The notes: generated from the letters alone by a model not told the origin. 49,442 nucleotides of DNA from DATGLE01 sp035294325 (GCA_035294325.1 DATGLE010000005.1:1-49442); one strand, 5' to 3'. Positions 26,847-36,309 are shown, numbered from the stretch's first letter. Numbers and translations are program-made.

Positions 26847-27390
26847 ACGCGTTCCTCCTCTTCTACTACGGGGGAAGGCTGCACCCGCCCTGCGCGCATT
26901 GTCGTCAGTACGCTGCGTACCGCTGCGATGATCCCCTGATAGCCTGTGCAGCGACAGAGATTGCCGGAGATAGCTTCGCTGATCGCCTCATCGCTCAGGT
27001 CGGGATCGGGATTATCTCGCAAGAAGGCATAGAGCGCCATCAGGAAGCCAGGAGTGCAGAAGCCACATTGCAGTCCGTGGCAGTCGTGAAACGCCTGCTG
27101 GAGCGGATGCAGCGCGCCATCCGGCTCGCTCAGTCCCTCGACGGTCAGGATCTCACCGCCATCGGCCTGTACCGCGAACATCAGGCAGGAACGGATAGGA
27201 ACGCCGTCGAAGATCACTGTGCAGGCGCCGCAGACGCCATGCTCGCAGCCGACGTGCGTGCCAGTCAGGCGCAGCGTGTGGCGCAGGAAGTCGCTCAGCA
27301 GGCAGCGCGTCTCGGCCTCCGCTTCATAAGCCGCACCATTGACGCGCATATGGATCACACGCTTCTCCTGTTGTGGTAAGCCGCTCTCGC

Positions 27391-27394
<4 letters not shown>
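26843..27394 (-). CDS. Molybdenum hydroxylase [2Fe-2S] subunit
   Basis: 183-aa small subunit carrying two [2Fe-2S] clusters that pass electrons from the molybdenum site to FAD. The plant-ferredoxin-type cluster uses Cys50, Cys55 and Cys58 (GCEHGVCGACTV) and Cys70 (RSCLMF). The second cluster uses CGFCTPG and CRCTGY. ATG 27394 follows AAGGGAGG and overlaps the FAD-subunit stop by ATGA, giving tight translational coupling. Order FAD, 2Fe-2S, Mo is that of many coxMSL-like operons. Confidence 0.95.
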
Positions 27395-28272
<878 letters not shown>

Positions 28273-28295
28273 ATCTTCGCTCCTTAAAAAACATC

Positions 28296-28340
28296 CCTGC
28301 CAGGACAGGGGCCTGCCAGGACAGGGGCCTGCCCTGTCCC
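28296..28340. repeat. Tandem 16-bp repeat with partial hairpin
   Basis: CCTGCCAGGACAGGGG occurs at 28296-28311 and 28312-28327 and is followed by CCTGCCCTGTCCC, which can fold back on GGACAGGGG. It occupies the gap between the cyclase stop and the FAD-subunit ribosome site. Confidence 0.85.
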
Positions 28341-29155
28341 TACATTTCGTCCTGGACGTAGGCCACGATACGACAGAACGCCGCCTCACCGCCCTTGAAA
28401 CGCCAGGGATAGCAGCCGATCCACACCCGCTGGTCAAGCACCTGGTCGATCTCGCCGCCGACGTTCTCGGCATGGAAGACGAGATGCGGGAAGAGGTGGT
28501 AATGCATCACCTGGTAGTCTTTCGTCGGGAAGATCTCGCTCAACGGCCTGCCCAGGGCCTCCTCCGCCTCAGCCGCCAGGTCCGGGCGCAGCGTGCGAAT
28601 GACCGTATTCATGGGGTGGTCCATCGAGCCGGCATCGACGGCAAGCCAGGAGATACCGCGATCCAGCACCCAGTCGGCAAACTCGCGCGTCGGGCCGGGA
28701 TGCTTGATAAAATAGCGCGTCTCGTCGGGCATGCATTCACCGGCCCAGTTGCTCGGATAATACCTGTGATAGCCGGTATTCACGAAAAGGATATCCCCGC
28801 GTTCTATGTGGATGCCTGTGCGGCGTTCCCAGTCCTCAAAGTGACGCGGCGTATAAATACCGTAGTCGCCGACGCCCATCTTCCCCAGATCGACGATCAC
28901 TGCTGGCCCAAAGAGCTTGTTCAACGGAATGCTGCCGATGTCCTGGCCGTTGGTGATAAAGTGGCGCGGCGCATCGAGATGCGTGCCGACGTGCAGCGTT
29001 GAGGCGATGTGCTGGCCGCCAACTTTGTCGAACGCGACACGCTTGATCCATTTGATGGTGGGGCCTTCATACGTTGCGAAACCCGGCGTATTCGTGTCCC
29101 AATCCTGTGAGAGGTCGAGGACGCGCACGTTGCGCAGATCCACAGGGCGTACCAC
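28340..29155 (-). CDS. Cyclase-family metal-dependent hydrolase
   Basis: 271-aa enzyme of the kynurenine-formamidase / isatin-hydrolase superfamily. The metal site motif is HVGTHLDAPRHF, with a further GVGDYGIYTPRHF...RGDILFVNTGYH region and a late LVFHAENVGG. GTG start at 29155 follows AAGGAGG by 9 nt. Family members hydrolyse C-N bonds of cyclic or acyl amides using Mn or Zn. First gene of a minus-strand run followed by a molybdenum hydroxylase, carbamate kinase and permease, so ring opening or deamidation of a hydroxylated heterocycle is a fitting role. Kynurenine formamidase proper is usually shorter (about 210 aa), so I do not assign it. Confidence 0.85.
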   Translation of the reverse strand: MVRPVDLRNVRVLDLSQDWDTNTPGFATYEGPTIKWIKRVAFDKVGGQHIASTLHVGTHLDAPRHFITNGQDIGSIPLNKLFGPAVIVDLGKMGVGDYGIYTPRHFEDWERRTGIHIERGDILFVNTGYHRYYPSNWAGECMPDETRYFIKHPGPTREFADWVLDRGISWLAVDAGSMDHPMNTVIRTLRPDLAAEAEEALGRPLSEIFPTKDYQVMHYHLFPHLVFHAENVGGEIDQVLDQRVWIGCYPWRFKGGEAAFCRIVAYVQDEM

Positions 29156-29250
29156 TACTTTTTGCCTCCTTCTCTGTGATATTTGTCAGTATGCCAGCTT
29201 TAGGGATTATAGCGATTTGCTCCATGTTCCTCCATCTGTAGCCAGGCTTG

Positions 29251-29457
29251 TCAGTCAACCTCCTCCTCCACCAGCTCAGTAATTTCGACATTTAACACAC
29301 GAGCGATCTTGACGAGCACCTCATACGTTACCCGCCTATATGGATCATGCCATATACCGCTCATAGTTTTACTGTTTACATCAGCAGCGCGCTGTAGTCT
29401 GGATTGTGTCCAACCCTGTTGCTCTGCTATCTCTCTTACCTTGAGTCGTTGCCTCAT
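29251..29457 (-). CDS. Small XRE/Cro-type DNA-binding protein
   Basis: 68-aa single helix-turn-helix protein: KVREIAEQQGWTQSRLQRAA followed by VNSKTMSGIWHDPYRRVTYE and a last helix LVKIARVLNVEITELVEEEV. ATG 29457 has AAAGGGA about 12 nt upstream. It is divergent from the 190-aa/TnpB pair and next to a promoter overlapped by a repeated GTAC-GTATACT sequence, so it is a likely repressor of that pair. The DNA around it is distinctly AT-richer than the flanking catabolic genes, suggesting acquisition. Confidence 0.85.
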   Translation of the reverse strand: MRQRLKVREIAEQQGWTQSRLQRAADVNSKTMSGIWHDPYRRVTYEVLVKIARVLNVEITELVEEEVD

Positions 29458-29499
29458 GGATATCGCAGTCCCTTTGATTTTTGGCTAGTTTAGCATGAC

Positions 29500-29529
29500 T
29501 TGACACCGTTTGTAAATGTACTGTATACT
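29500..29529 (+). promoter_or_regulatory. Sigma-70-type promoter of the 190-aa/TnpB operon
   Basis: TTGACA (29500-29505), an 18-bp spacer, and TATACT (29524-29529). It points toward the 29739 gene and gives an untranslated leader of about 200 nt, which contains a 9-bp hairpin GGTCTGCTG/CAGCAGACC at 29614-29637. Confidence 0.6.
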
Positions 29530-29585
29530 AGTCATTAGCACTTGTATCTTAGGAATTCCACATATATAAGTACCGTATACTCATC
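29518..29585. promoter_or_regulatory. Two direct repeats GTAC(T/C)GTATACT, candidate operators
   Basis: GTACTGTATACTAGTC (29518-29533) and GTACCGTATACTCATC (29570-29585), start-to-start distance 52 bp. Each contains the palindrome GTATAC. The first overlaps the -10 box, as expected for a repressor site of the adjacent XRE protein. Confidence 0.45.
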
Positions 29586-29738
29586 CTGAGTAGCGCGAAA
29601 TTTTATAAAGAAAGGTCTGCTGAGGTAGCAGCAGACCAAAGTAGAGAGGCTAGTAAGTAAAGTCAGTCCTAGACTCTCCACAGCCGCAAGCATAGCGGGA
29701 GGAGAGCCATTCGTCAAGCAGAGAAAGGAGCTTGCACA

Positions 29739-30311
29739 ATGGCACCCAAACAGCAGCTATTCAAACCTGGTAAGACCACGATCCTCGTCCCTGATGATGA
29801 GTTTGCCAATGGTTATGCTAATGGCTTCGTCATCCATCCCGAAGCGGATCAGCCTCTCACCGTCGAGACGATCCGCACGATCATTACCCAGAGCGTCTTT
29901 GACGTGACGCATCCTGTTGACTGGAATATGGGCTATATCGTGGGCGCTCTCGACGGTATCCGCAAGGGAATGCAAAGTGACCACGATCCAGATGCTCGAC
30001 AGGTGGGACTCGGCGCTCTGACCTTGCGCCTTAACAACTGGCGATTCCGCGAAGGCTATATTACCGGCCAGGGGGATTATGCCGCCCTGCAAGATGAACG
30101 TACCGATCCCCCGCTTCTCTCCGCATGTGATCTGTTGCGCTACATTGCGCATCGGGATCGGGAAACGGATAGGTACTATTTCGGGGAAGAGGAACTTGCA
30201 ACACTGGAAGAGTTGCTTGGGCAACTGGTGGGCTACCTATGCGCGGCGCTTTTCTTTACGCAGGAGCAAAGCGCTGAACTGTCTCCGGCTGTCACCTCGC
30301 ACAAGGCATAA
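29739..30311 (+). CDS. Unknown 190-aa protein encoded with TnpB
   Basis: I do not recognise this family. Soluble, acidic, no membrane segment. Three spaced GYxxG motifs are visible (FANGYANGF, WNMGYIVGALDGI, FREGYITGQGDY), suggesting an internally repeated fold, and the C-terminal third is helical with a leucine-rich stretch (LATLEELLGQLVGYLCAALF). ATG 29739 follows AAAGGAG by 8 nt. The TnpB gene starts 29 nt after its stop with its own ribosome site, so the two are very probably one transcript. It could be an accessory factor, regulator or anti-nuclease partner of TnpB, or passenger cargo; nothing in the sequence decides. Confidence 0.7.
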   Translation: MAPKQQLFKPGKTTILVPDDEFANGYANGFVIHPEADQPLTVETIRTIITQSVFDVTHPVDWNMGYIVGALDGIRKGMQSDHDPDARQVGLGALTLRLNNWRFREGYITGQGDYAALQDERTDPPLLSACDLLRYIAHRDRETDRYYFGEEELATLEELLGQLVGYLCAALFFTQEQSAELSPAVTSHKA

Positions 30312-30340
30312 GTGAGGGTTATCCTCTCAGGAGCAACGAG

Positions 30341-31669
30341 ATGAAGCAGCGCCAGCACCGTCAGGGGCAAGGGCAACCACAGCGCATTACCAAAGCGGTG
30401 ACGCATATTCGCTTGCTTGAGGCCAATAGTGGCAAGCTTGCAGCCCTTGATACGCTGGCGCCGGTCTTTCTCTCGCTCTGCCAGCAATACGTCACCCTCT
30501 TTTGTACCGATGAGCAGCCCGATAAGTTTCATCCTCCTGTATTTCCTACTCCCTTATCTGAACGCTGGCATCGTGCAGCAATTCAGCAGGCGGCAGGGAT
30601 CGCAGAGTCCTGGCGCAGCAATCGCAAGCAAGCGTATCAAGATTACATAGACGAGCTTGCAGACTATGAGGAGCAACGAGCAGCAGGCACATTGGATGGC
30701 ATAATACATGCTCCCACCTGGCACGAGTGGGACGTTCCCACCTTGCGCCAGACCTGCATTCAGGCCAACATCAATGTCGTCAAGCTTGAAACCTCCACAG
30801 ACTCCACTTTTAACTATTGGCTCAAGATCAGCACCCTCGATAAAAGACATCCCATCCAGATACCGGTGAAACTGGCAGAGTATCACCGGCAAGCGCTCAA
30901 AGGCCACACCATCAATAGTAGTGTTCAACTCAATAGGCGCGAAGATGGCTGGTGGTTGACGCTCACCTATGATGAGGTGGTGATAATACAGACTGAGCCA
31001 GACGCGCCAGTGATCGGGATAGATGTCGGGATTGCCAACTTTCTCACCACCTCTGATGGCAAGCATTACGGCACCTTCAATGGCAAACTGCGCGAGCGCC
31101 ACAAGCGAGACCGGGAGAAGCGCAGTCGTAAGGCGAAGCTGCGCGCTTGTCTCAAAAAGAAGGGCGTCAAGAAATTGCCTTCGACCAGCAGCCGCAGCGG
31201 GCAGCGTCTCATCCGGCATGTCAGGCAATCGATCAATCGTGCAGTGAATGAGTGTTTTGCCGAGCATCCCGATGCCCAGTTCACCTACGAACAGCTTTCA
31301 GTCGCCACGATGAGGTACAAAGCGCGTGCAATGAACGCCTACCTGCGTGCCTCCAATCTCGCTCATATCCCCAAACAAATTGCCTGGGATGCCGCAAAAC
31401 GAGGAATACGGGCGACCAGAGTCAAGAGTGCCTATTCCTCGCAAGAATGTAACGTCTGCCATTATACGCATCGAAAGAACAGGCCCAATCAACAAACGTT
31501 TTGCTGTCAGGTCTGTGGTATCAAGGCACATGCCGACCTGAATTCCGCGCGTAACATCGAGCGACGCATGGGTGATCTTGAGCTACAGGCATGCAAGGAC
31601 AAGAAAGAGATCAAGGCTTTGCTCATGAGAAGACATGAAGCATGGCGCAAAGCCAACGGTTGGCCGTAG
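30341..31669 (+). CDS. tnpB: TnpB-family RNA-guided endonuclease (no TnpA)
   Basis: 442-aa TnpB. The split RuvC site is complete: Asp228 in GIDVGIANFLTT, Glu317 in FTYEQLSVATM, Asp399 in HADLNSARNI. A four-cysteine zinc ribbon (CNVC ... CQVC) lies between the last two. The N-terminal half is the wedge/REC region, here fairly long (QQAAGIAESWRSNRKQAYQD). Characterised TnpBs are guided by an omega RNA transcribed from their own 3' end and cut DNA next to the element's insertion motif. No tnpA or serine recombinase is in the window. ATG follows AGGAGCAACGAG. Located in the spacer between the two halves of the carbamoyl-catabolism divergon. Confidence 0.92.
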   Translation: MKQRQHRQGQGQPQRITKAVTHIRLLEANSGKLAALDTLAPVFLSLCQQYVTLFCTDEQPDKFHPPVFPTPLSERWHRAAIQQAAGIAESWRSNRKQAYQDYIDELADYEEQRAAGTLDGIIHAPTWHEWDVPTLRQTCIQANINVVKLETSTDSTFNYWLKISTLDKRHPIQIPVKLAEYHRQALKGHTINSSVQLNRREDGWWLTLTYDEVVIIQTEPDAPVIGIDVGIANFLTTSDGKHYGTFNGKLRERHKRDREKRSRKAKLRACLKKKGVKKLPSTSSRSGQRLIRHVRQSINRAVNECFAEHPDAQFTYEQLSVATMRYKARAMNAYLRASNLAHIPKQIAWDAAKRGIRATRVKSAYSSQECNVCHYTHRKNRPNQQTFCCQVCGIKAHADLNSARNIERRMGDLELQACKDKKEIKALLMRRHEAWRKANGWP

Positions 31670-31760
31670 TCCAACCGCCCGCCCAGTCGGCTGTTTCGTA
31701 AACGGGCGAAGGTTAAAGCTAAGCATCTGGGCAATGGAATAATTGTCTAGATTTTTAGCA
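31640..31760 (+). ncRNA. Candidate omega (reRNA) scaffold at the TnpB 3' end
   Basis: Two hairpins sit at and after the stop codon: GGTTGG-CCGTAGT-CCAACC (31658-31676) overlapping the TAG, and CGCCCG...CGGGCG (31676-31708) with a 21-nt loop. This position and layout are what is known for TnpB omega RNAs; the guide would be the sequence just beyond the element's right end. No direct proof in the sequence. Confidence 0.4.
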
Positions 31761-31863
31761 ACTATGCCATAGCGAGTCAAGCTTGTCCTCCATGACCAAT
31801 AGTAGGAATGTGACGATAAATGTGATACTATTCCGGCAAGAACTGCTAACGAAGGAACAGGAT

Positions 31864-32814
31864 ATGCCCGTTTCCCTGGTCGCCACGGACTACAGCCGGC
31901 CCGCGCAGGAACTTCTCATGCAGCCACTCCAGACCGGCGCGGTGCACAGTGTCTTCCGCCGTGCCGTCAATATCGCGCTCGACGGTACGATGCTGGCCTT
32001 GCTGAGCGACGAGGTGCCGCGCATGCCGAACGGCCTGCGCTTGCCGGCTGCTGCGTACCATGCGGAGATGCGCGCGCTGGCGCCGGGCATGGCGGTGCAC
32101 GCCGGCGACGGAACCGTGAGCATTCCCGCTTGCGGCTGCACGCTGCACCTGCCAGCCGTCTCGCCCTGGGAGCCGCGCCCGGACGTGATGAGCCGCTGCT
32201 GGTCGCGCCAGGAAGTCGCTCAGCGGCGGCGCCAGCTCGCGCGCTACCTCGTCGCAAGGACCGGCCAGGAAGGACTGGCGCCGCTGCTGAGGCCAGCGTC
32301 ATATGAGACGCCATTGACGCGACTCGCGCGCCCGGCTCTGCAAGCATTGATGCGAGCGGCACAGCAACAGGACAGCGCGGGTGCTGCCGAAGCGGCATGC
32401 GGGCTGGCGGGCCTCGGACCCGGCCTTACGCCCTCCGGTGACGACGCCCTGGCGGGCTTCGCCGCCGTCATGGCGCTGCTCGGCCAGCAACTCAGCAGCG
32501 ACGCCGTTCCGCGCGACCACATCGCGCAGGCTATAGCTGCTATAGCGGGACCACGCACCACGCGCCTCAGCGCCGCACTGCTGGCCCACGCTGCGCGCGG
32601 GGAGGTAGCGGAGAGCCTGGGGACGCTGCTGCTGGCACTGGCACGGCCAGTTGAGCATTCTCCATGTGGGCCAGCACAAGGCCCGGATCTGCTGCGAGCC
32701 GCCGATGCCCTGCTCGCCTGCGGCGCGACCTCCGGGGCCGATACGCTGCTGGGCGTGATCGCGGGCCTGCAAGCATTGGAAGGAGGGAATGACGATGACC
32801 TTTACCGTCAATGA
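31864..32814 (+). CDS. allH: DUF2877 protein, AllH/YlbF-like oxamate carbamoyltransferase subunit
   Basis: 316-aa DUF2877 protein, recognised by GLGPGLTPSGDDALAGFAAV and TTRLSAALLAHAARGEV. ATG 31864 is preceded by GAAGGAACAGGAT; the longer frame from 31783 is rejected. In E. coli the DUF2877 protein YlbF, with FdrA and YlbE, has been reported as oxamate carbamoyltransferase (AllFGH). All three homologues are in this plus-strand run (this gene, 34623 and 36407), which is the main support for the name. The PucR gene starts inside its 3' end, so translation is coupled. Exact substrate in this organism not proven. Confidence 0.8.
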   Translation: MPVSLVATDYSRPAQELLMQPLQTGAVHSVFRRAVNIALDGTMLALLSDEVPRMPNGLRLPAAAYHAEMRALAPGMAVHAGDGTVSIPACGCTLHLPAVSPWEPRPDVMSRCWSRQEVAQRRRQLARYLVARTGQEGLAPLLRPASYETPLTRLARPALQALMRAAQQQDSAGAAEAACGLAGLGPGLTPSGDDALAGFAAVMALLGQQLSSDAVPRDHIAQAIAAIAGPRTTRLSAALLAHAARGEVAESLGTLLLALARPVEHSPCGPAQGPDLLRAADALLACGATSGADTLLGVIAGLQALEGGNDDDLYRQ

Positions 32815-34504
32815 CGCGCTCAGGACGGGCCGACTACGCGAAGCGCAGGTGCGCGCCGGAGCAGCCGGATTGACGCGCACAGTAGCCTCGGTCAACGTCA
32901 TGGAGGTGCCGGATATCCTTCCCTGGGTGAGAGCGCACGAACTGCTGCTGACGACGCTCTACCCACTGCGCGATGTGCCGGGCACACTGGATGCTTTCGT
33001 GACGGAACTGGCGCGACTCGATCTTGCCGGCATCATCGTTAAGACCGGGCGCTATTTCGATGCCATTCCCGAAGAGATGTGCGCAGCCGCCGAGCGCGCT
33101 GGCCTGCCGTTGATCGAACTGCGCTGCGAGGTCTCCTTCGACGAGATCATCACCGACCTGCTCGGCCAGATCCTCAGCGTGCAGACGCAGCGCCTGCAAC
33201 GCTCGGAAGAGGTGCATCGCCGCTTCACCGGCATCGTTCTGACCGGCGGCGGCCTACAGCATATCGCCGAGAACCTGACGCAGCTTATCGGGAATCCAGT
33301 GGTGATTATCGCTCCTGACAGGCGCGTGCTGGCGCTGGCCGCGCCCGATGAAACGGGCGCCGCCGCGCTCGATGCCTGCGTGCGCCTCGAAGTGGGACAG
33401 CGCTATCTGGAATTGGATACGACAGCCGCACAGGCGCGCGGCGATAGCACGGTGAGCGTCCTGCGCTGCACGCCGCGCATTCAGGAGCGCCAGATCACAT
33501 GCCTCGTCTGCCCCATTCGCGTCGGCGCGCAGCATTATGGCAGCATCGTTGTTCTGGCCGTCAATCATCCCTTCGAGGATGACGATGCCGTGGCGCTGGA
33601 GCATGCCGTCACCGTCTCCGCACTGACGATCACCAGAGACCAGGCTATTTTAGCGGTGGAGCGCAAATTCCAGTCGGATTTCCTGGACGACCTGCTCGCC
33701 GGGCGCATTACCGCGCCGGAGATTATCCAGGCGCGCTCGCAGACGCTGGGCTGGAACCTGGAGCGCCCATGCGTGGTCTGCGTGGCCGAGGTACACGATG
33801 AACAGGGGATACAGCAGTCGCGATGGCGCGGCGACTATTTTCCGGGCGATACCGCCCTGCTGGAGAGCGCTCGCGCCGCCGCGCGCTATGTCGATGCCGA
33901 GTCAATCGTGATGGAGAAAAGCGGGCAACTGATGTTCATTCTGGGCACGGCTCCTGGCAAACCCGGCGCATCAAATTCGACGACGGGAGAGCGCAGCTTT
34001 CAGAGCGACGTTGAGATGGGCCAGCACTTGCTGCGCGGCCTGCGCTTCTTGCAGCGCGAACGCCGGCTCATCCTGGGTATCGGGCGGCGCTGCGAGAGCG
34101 CTCTGGAGCTTCACCGCAGCTATAAAGAGGCGCGCCAGGCTGTCGCGGTAGGCAGCAAGTTACGAGGGGCAGGCGCGGTTATCCACTTCAACGATCTGGG
34201 CTTCCAGCGCATCCTATCGCAGTTCGAGAATCGCGCCGAACTGCACGCCTTTGCCGATGAACTGCTCGGCGCGCTGGAAGCATATGACCGGCGCCATCAC
34301 ACCGACTTGCTCCCCACCCTGGAGACGCTGCTGAACAGCAATCTGAATATGGCGGTGACGGCTCGCCTCCTGCACCTGCACTACAACAGCCTGCGCTACC
34401 GCCTCCAGAAGATCGAGGAACTGACCGGCCCCTTCATGAACGACGCGCACCAGCGCATGAACCTGGAACTGGCACTGCAAATTCGCAGGACCAGCCGCGA
34501 GTAG
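32795..34504 (+). CDS. PucR-family transcriptional regulator
   Basis: 569-aa regulator. Of two ATGs (32789, 32795) the second is better spaced from AAGGAGGG. The N-terminal PucR domain (LREAQVRAGAAGLTRTVASV, then LLLTTLYPLRD) is followed by a GGDEF-like CdaR middle region (residues about 290-410). A C-terminal helix-turn-helix (LETLLNSNLNMAVTARLLHL, HYNSLRYRLQKIEELTG) completes it. PucR activates purine catabolism genes in Bacillus; homologues control many nitrogen-compound operons. It overlaps the end of allH by 20 bp and precedes allF, so it most likely regulates this operon and perhaps the divergent one. Confidence 0.92.
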   Translation: MTFTVNDALRTGRLREAQVRAGAAGLTRTVASVNVMEVPDILPWVRAHELLLTTLYPLRDVPGTLDAFVTELARLDLAGIIVKTGRYFDAIPEEMCAAAERAGLPLIELRCEVSFDEIITDLLGQILSVQTQRLQRSEEVHRRFTGIVLTGGGLQHIAENLTQLIGNPVVIIAPDRRVLALAAPDETGAAALDACVRLEVGQRYLELDTTAAQARGDSTVSVLRCTPRIQERQITCLVCPIRVGAQHYGSIVVLAVNHPFEDDDAVALEHAVTVSALTITRDQAILAVERKFQSDFLDDLLAGRITAPEIIQARSQTLGWNLERPCVVCVAEVHDEQGIQQSRWRGDYFPGDTALLESARAAARYVDAESIVMEKSGQLMFILGTAPGKPGASNSTTGERSFQSDVEMGQHLLRGLRFLQRERRLILGIGRRCESALELHRSYKEARQAVAVGSKLRGAGAVIHFNDLGFQRILSQFENRAELHAFADELLGALEAYDRRHHTDLLPTLETLLNSNLNMAVTARLLHLHYNSLRYRLQKIEELTGPFMNDAHQRMNLELALQIRRTSRE

Positions 34505-34622
34505 GATAGCTTTTTATTAAGATAGCGATAAAGCGTTGGCAGATTTTGCCAGAGACACGCCCGGCCCCATATGACATACTGAGATCAAAAGGACCCCTTT
34601 ATATATATGGGAGGACTTCGCT

Positions 34623-36275
34623 ATGGCTCTACGGGCGCTGCTCAAGCGCAACACGTATTACGACTCGATTACTCTCATGTCCGTCGCACAGGCGCTTAAA
34701 GCGCTGCCAGGCGTGGAAGATGCTGGCGCAGTCATGGCAACGGAGATGAATCGCGAATTGCTGCGCAATGCCAACCTGTTCCCCGCATCATTTCTTGCCG
34801 CGCAGGCGGAGCCACCGGGCGCGGAAGATCTGCTCATCGTCGTGCGCGCCGCCGATGAGTCTCAGGCGGAGGCGGCGCTGGCCGGGGCCGAGGAGCTTCT
34901 GAGCAAACGCAGCATGCAGGCCACAGAGAGCGGCACGATGGTCCTGCCACCGCGCTCGCTGGAGATGGCGCTGCGCCGCGACCAGGCAGCCAATCTCGCT
35001 GTGATTTCGGTTGCCGGCGAGCATGCCTGGCTCGAAGCCGAGCAGGCGCTGCGGCATGGCCTGCACGTATTTCTCTTTAGCGATAATGTGCCGCTTGAGC
35101 AGGAACGGCGCCTCAAAGCGCTGGCCGCCGAGAAGGGGCTGCTGCTGATGGGACCGGACTGCGGCACGGCGTTGATTAATGGCGTCGCGCTGGGCTTCTG
35201 CAACGTGGTGCCGCGCGGCAATATTGGCATCGTTGGGGCATCGGGAACCGGCATGCAGCAGATCATGTGCCTGATCGTCGGGGCCGGCTGCGGTATCTCC
35301 CAGGCTATCGGTGTCGGCGGGCGTGACCTCTCGCGAGAGATTGGCGGTGTGATGACGCGCCAGGGATTGGCGATGCTGGCCGCCGATGAGCAGACGGAGG
35401 TGATTGTTCTGGTCTCCAAGCCGCCGTCGCCCGAGGTAGCGCAATCCATTCTTGACGCGGTTCAGAGCGAAAAGCCGGTGGTTGCCATCTTCCTATCGCA
35501 GTCCCCTCAAAACGAGGTAAAGAAAGAGGAGCAGAATGCGCTCCCTCTGACTACATCCCAACAGAGCACAGCATATCAGTCAGATGCGCAGAGGACAGGT
35601 GACGTTGCATATGCCAGCAACATACACTTCGCGCGCACACTGACCGAAGGCGCGGCGCTGGCCGTCGAACTGGCACGGGGTGATCGCAGTCGTGTGCCAG
35701 GCGCACAGGGAGACGCCCACGCGGCAGCCGGGCGGGCGGCGTTCAGCCCATCGCAGCGCTACATTCGCGCGCTCTATTCCGGCGGTACACTCTGTGACGA
35801 GGCCATGCTGCTGCTCAGCGAGCAGGTTGGCCCCGTTGCCTCGAACATCGCGCTGCGCCCCGAGTGGGCGCTGGACCCTGGAGAGGTCTTTCGAGGCCAT
35901 ACGGCGCTGGACCTGGGAGCCGATGAGTTCACACGGGGTCGCCCTCATCCCATGATCGATCCGACGCTGCGCCTGCAATATCTGGAACGCGCTGCGGAAG
36001 ACGCGGAGACGGCAGTGATCCTGCTCGATATCATCCTGGGCTTCTGCGCTCACCCGGACCCGGCAGCGATCTATGCTCCGGCAATCGAGCGGGCGCGGGC
36101 CAGAGCGGAGGCCGCCGGGCGCGCTTTGCCGGTCATTATCTCGCTCTGCGGAACGGAGGGCGACCCGCAGCGTCTCTCAGCGCAGCGTCGTGCGTTTGAA
36201 GCTGCCGGGACGCTGGTCTACGAAAGCAACACCGCCGCCGTCCTCGCCGCCTGCGCACTAGTAAAAGCAAGATAA
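34623..36275 (+). CDS. allF: FdrA/AllF family, succinyl-CoA-synthetase-like carbamoyltransferase subunit
   Basis: 550-aa protein, close in length to E. coli FdrA (555 aa). ATG 34623 follows GGGAGG. An N-terminal domain (VMATEMNRELLRNANLF) precedes a CoA-ligase-like Rossmann region with the phosphohistidine-loop-like segment GPDCGTALINGVALGF. Next come GIVGASGTGMQQIMCLIVGA and GGRDLSREIGGVMTRQGLAM, and a C-terminal flavodoxin-like ligase half (LLDIILGFCAHPDPA, ISLCGTEGDPQ). The fold suggests acyl-phosphate chemistry, consistent with forming carbamoyl phosphate from a carbamoyl donor. An Arg/Gln-rich low-conservation insert lies around residues 295-380. Confidence 0.88.
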   Translation: MALRALLKRNTYYDSITLMSVAQALKALPGVEDAGAVMATEMNRELLRNANLFPASFLAAQAEPPGAEDLLIVVRAADESQAEAALAGAEELLSKRSMQATESGTMVLPPRSLEMALRRDQAANLAVISVAGEHAWLEAEQALRHGLHVFLFSDNVPLEQERRLKALAAEKGLLLMGPDCGTALINGVALGFCNVVPRGNIGIVGASGTGMQQIMCLIVGAGCGISQAIGVGGRDLSREIGGVMTRQGLAMLAADEQTEVIVLVSKPPSPEVAQSILDAVQSEKPVVAIFLSQSPQNEVKKEEQNALPLTTSQQSTAYQSDAQRTGDVAYASNIHFARTLTEGAALAVELARGDRSRVPGAQGDAHAAAGRAAFSPSQRYIRALYSGGTLCDEAMLLLSEQVGPVASNIALRPEWALDPGEVFRGHTALDLGADEFTRGRPHPMIDPTLRLQYLERAAEDAETAVILLDIILGFCAHPDPAAIYAPAIERARARAEAAGRALPVIISLCGTEGDPQRLSAQRRAFEAAGTLVYESNTAAVLAACALVKAR

Positions 36276-36309
36276 GGGAATGTGACAACCAGATCAGTAA
36301 TAGCACAAA

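Larger units (their letters stand above)
29460..31760. mobile_element. TnpB island (IS200/IS605-IS1341-like), boundaries uncertain
   Basis: AT-richer segment with promoter, 190-aa gene and tnpB, possibly including the XRE gene (from about 29210). It separates the divergent cyclase and DUF2877 genes, which otherwise would share one short promoter region. I see no inverted terminal repeats or target duplication, as expected for IS605-type elements, so the ends are estimates. Confidence 0.5.

Noticed and set aside
24645..26939. 764-aa open frame on the plus strand
   Set aside because: It is antisense to the molybdenum and iron-sulfur subunit genes, has a low-complexity Arg/Gly/Ala/Asp composition and no motifs; GC-rich codon use keeps the opposite strand open.
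28340..29155. Kynurenine formamidase working with the TDO homologue
   Set aside because: The genes are 17 kb apart in different blocks, the protein is longer than KynB, and the TDO homologue has a changed substrate motif.
29535..29717. 60-codon open frame on the minus strand in the TnpB leader
   Set aside because: It lies over the promoter and leader of the 190-aa gene, has no convincing ribosome site and no recognisable sequence.
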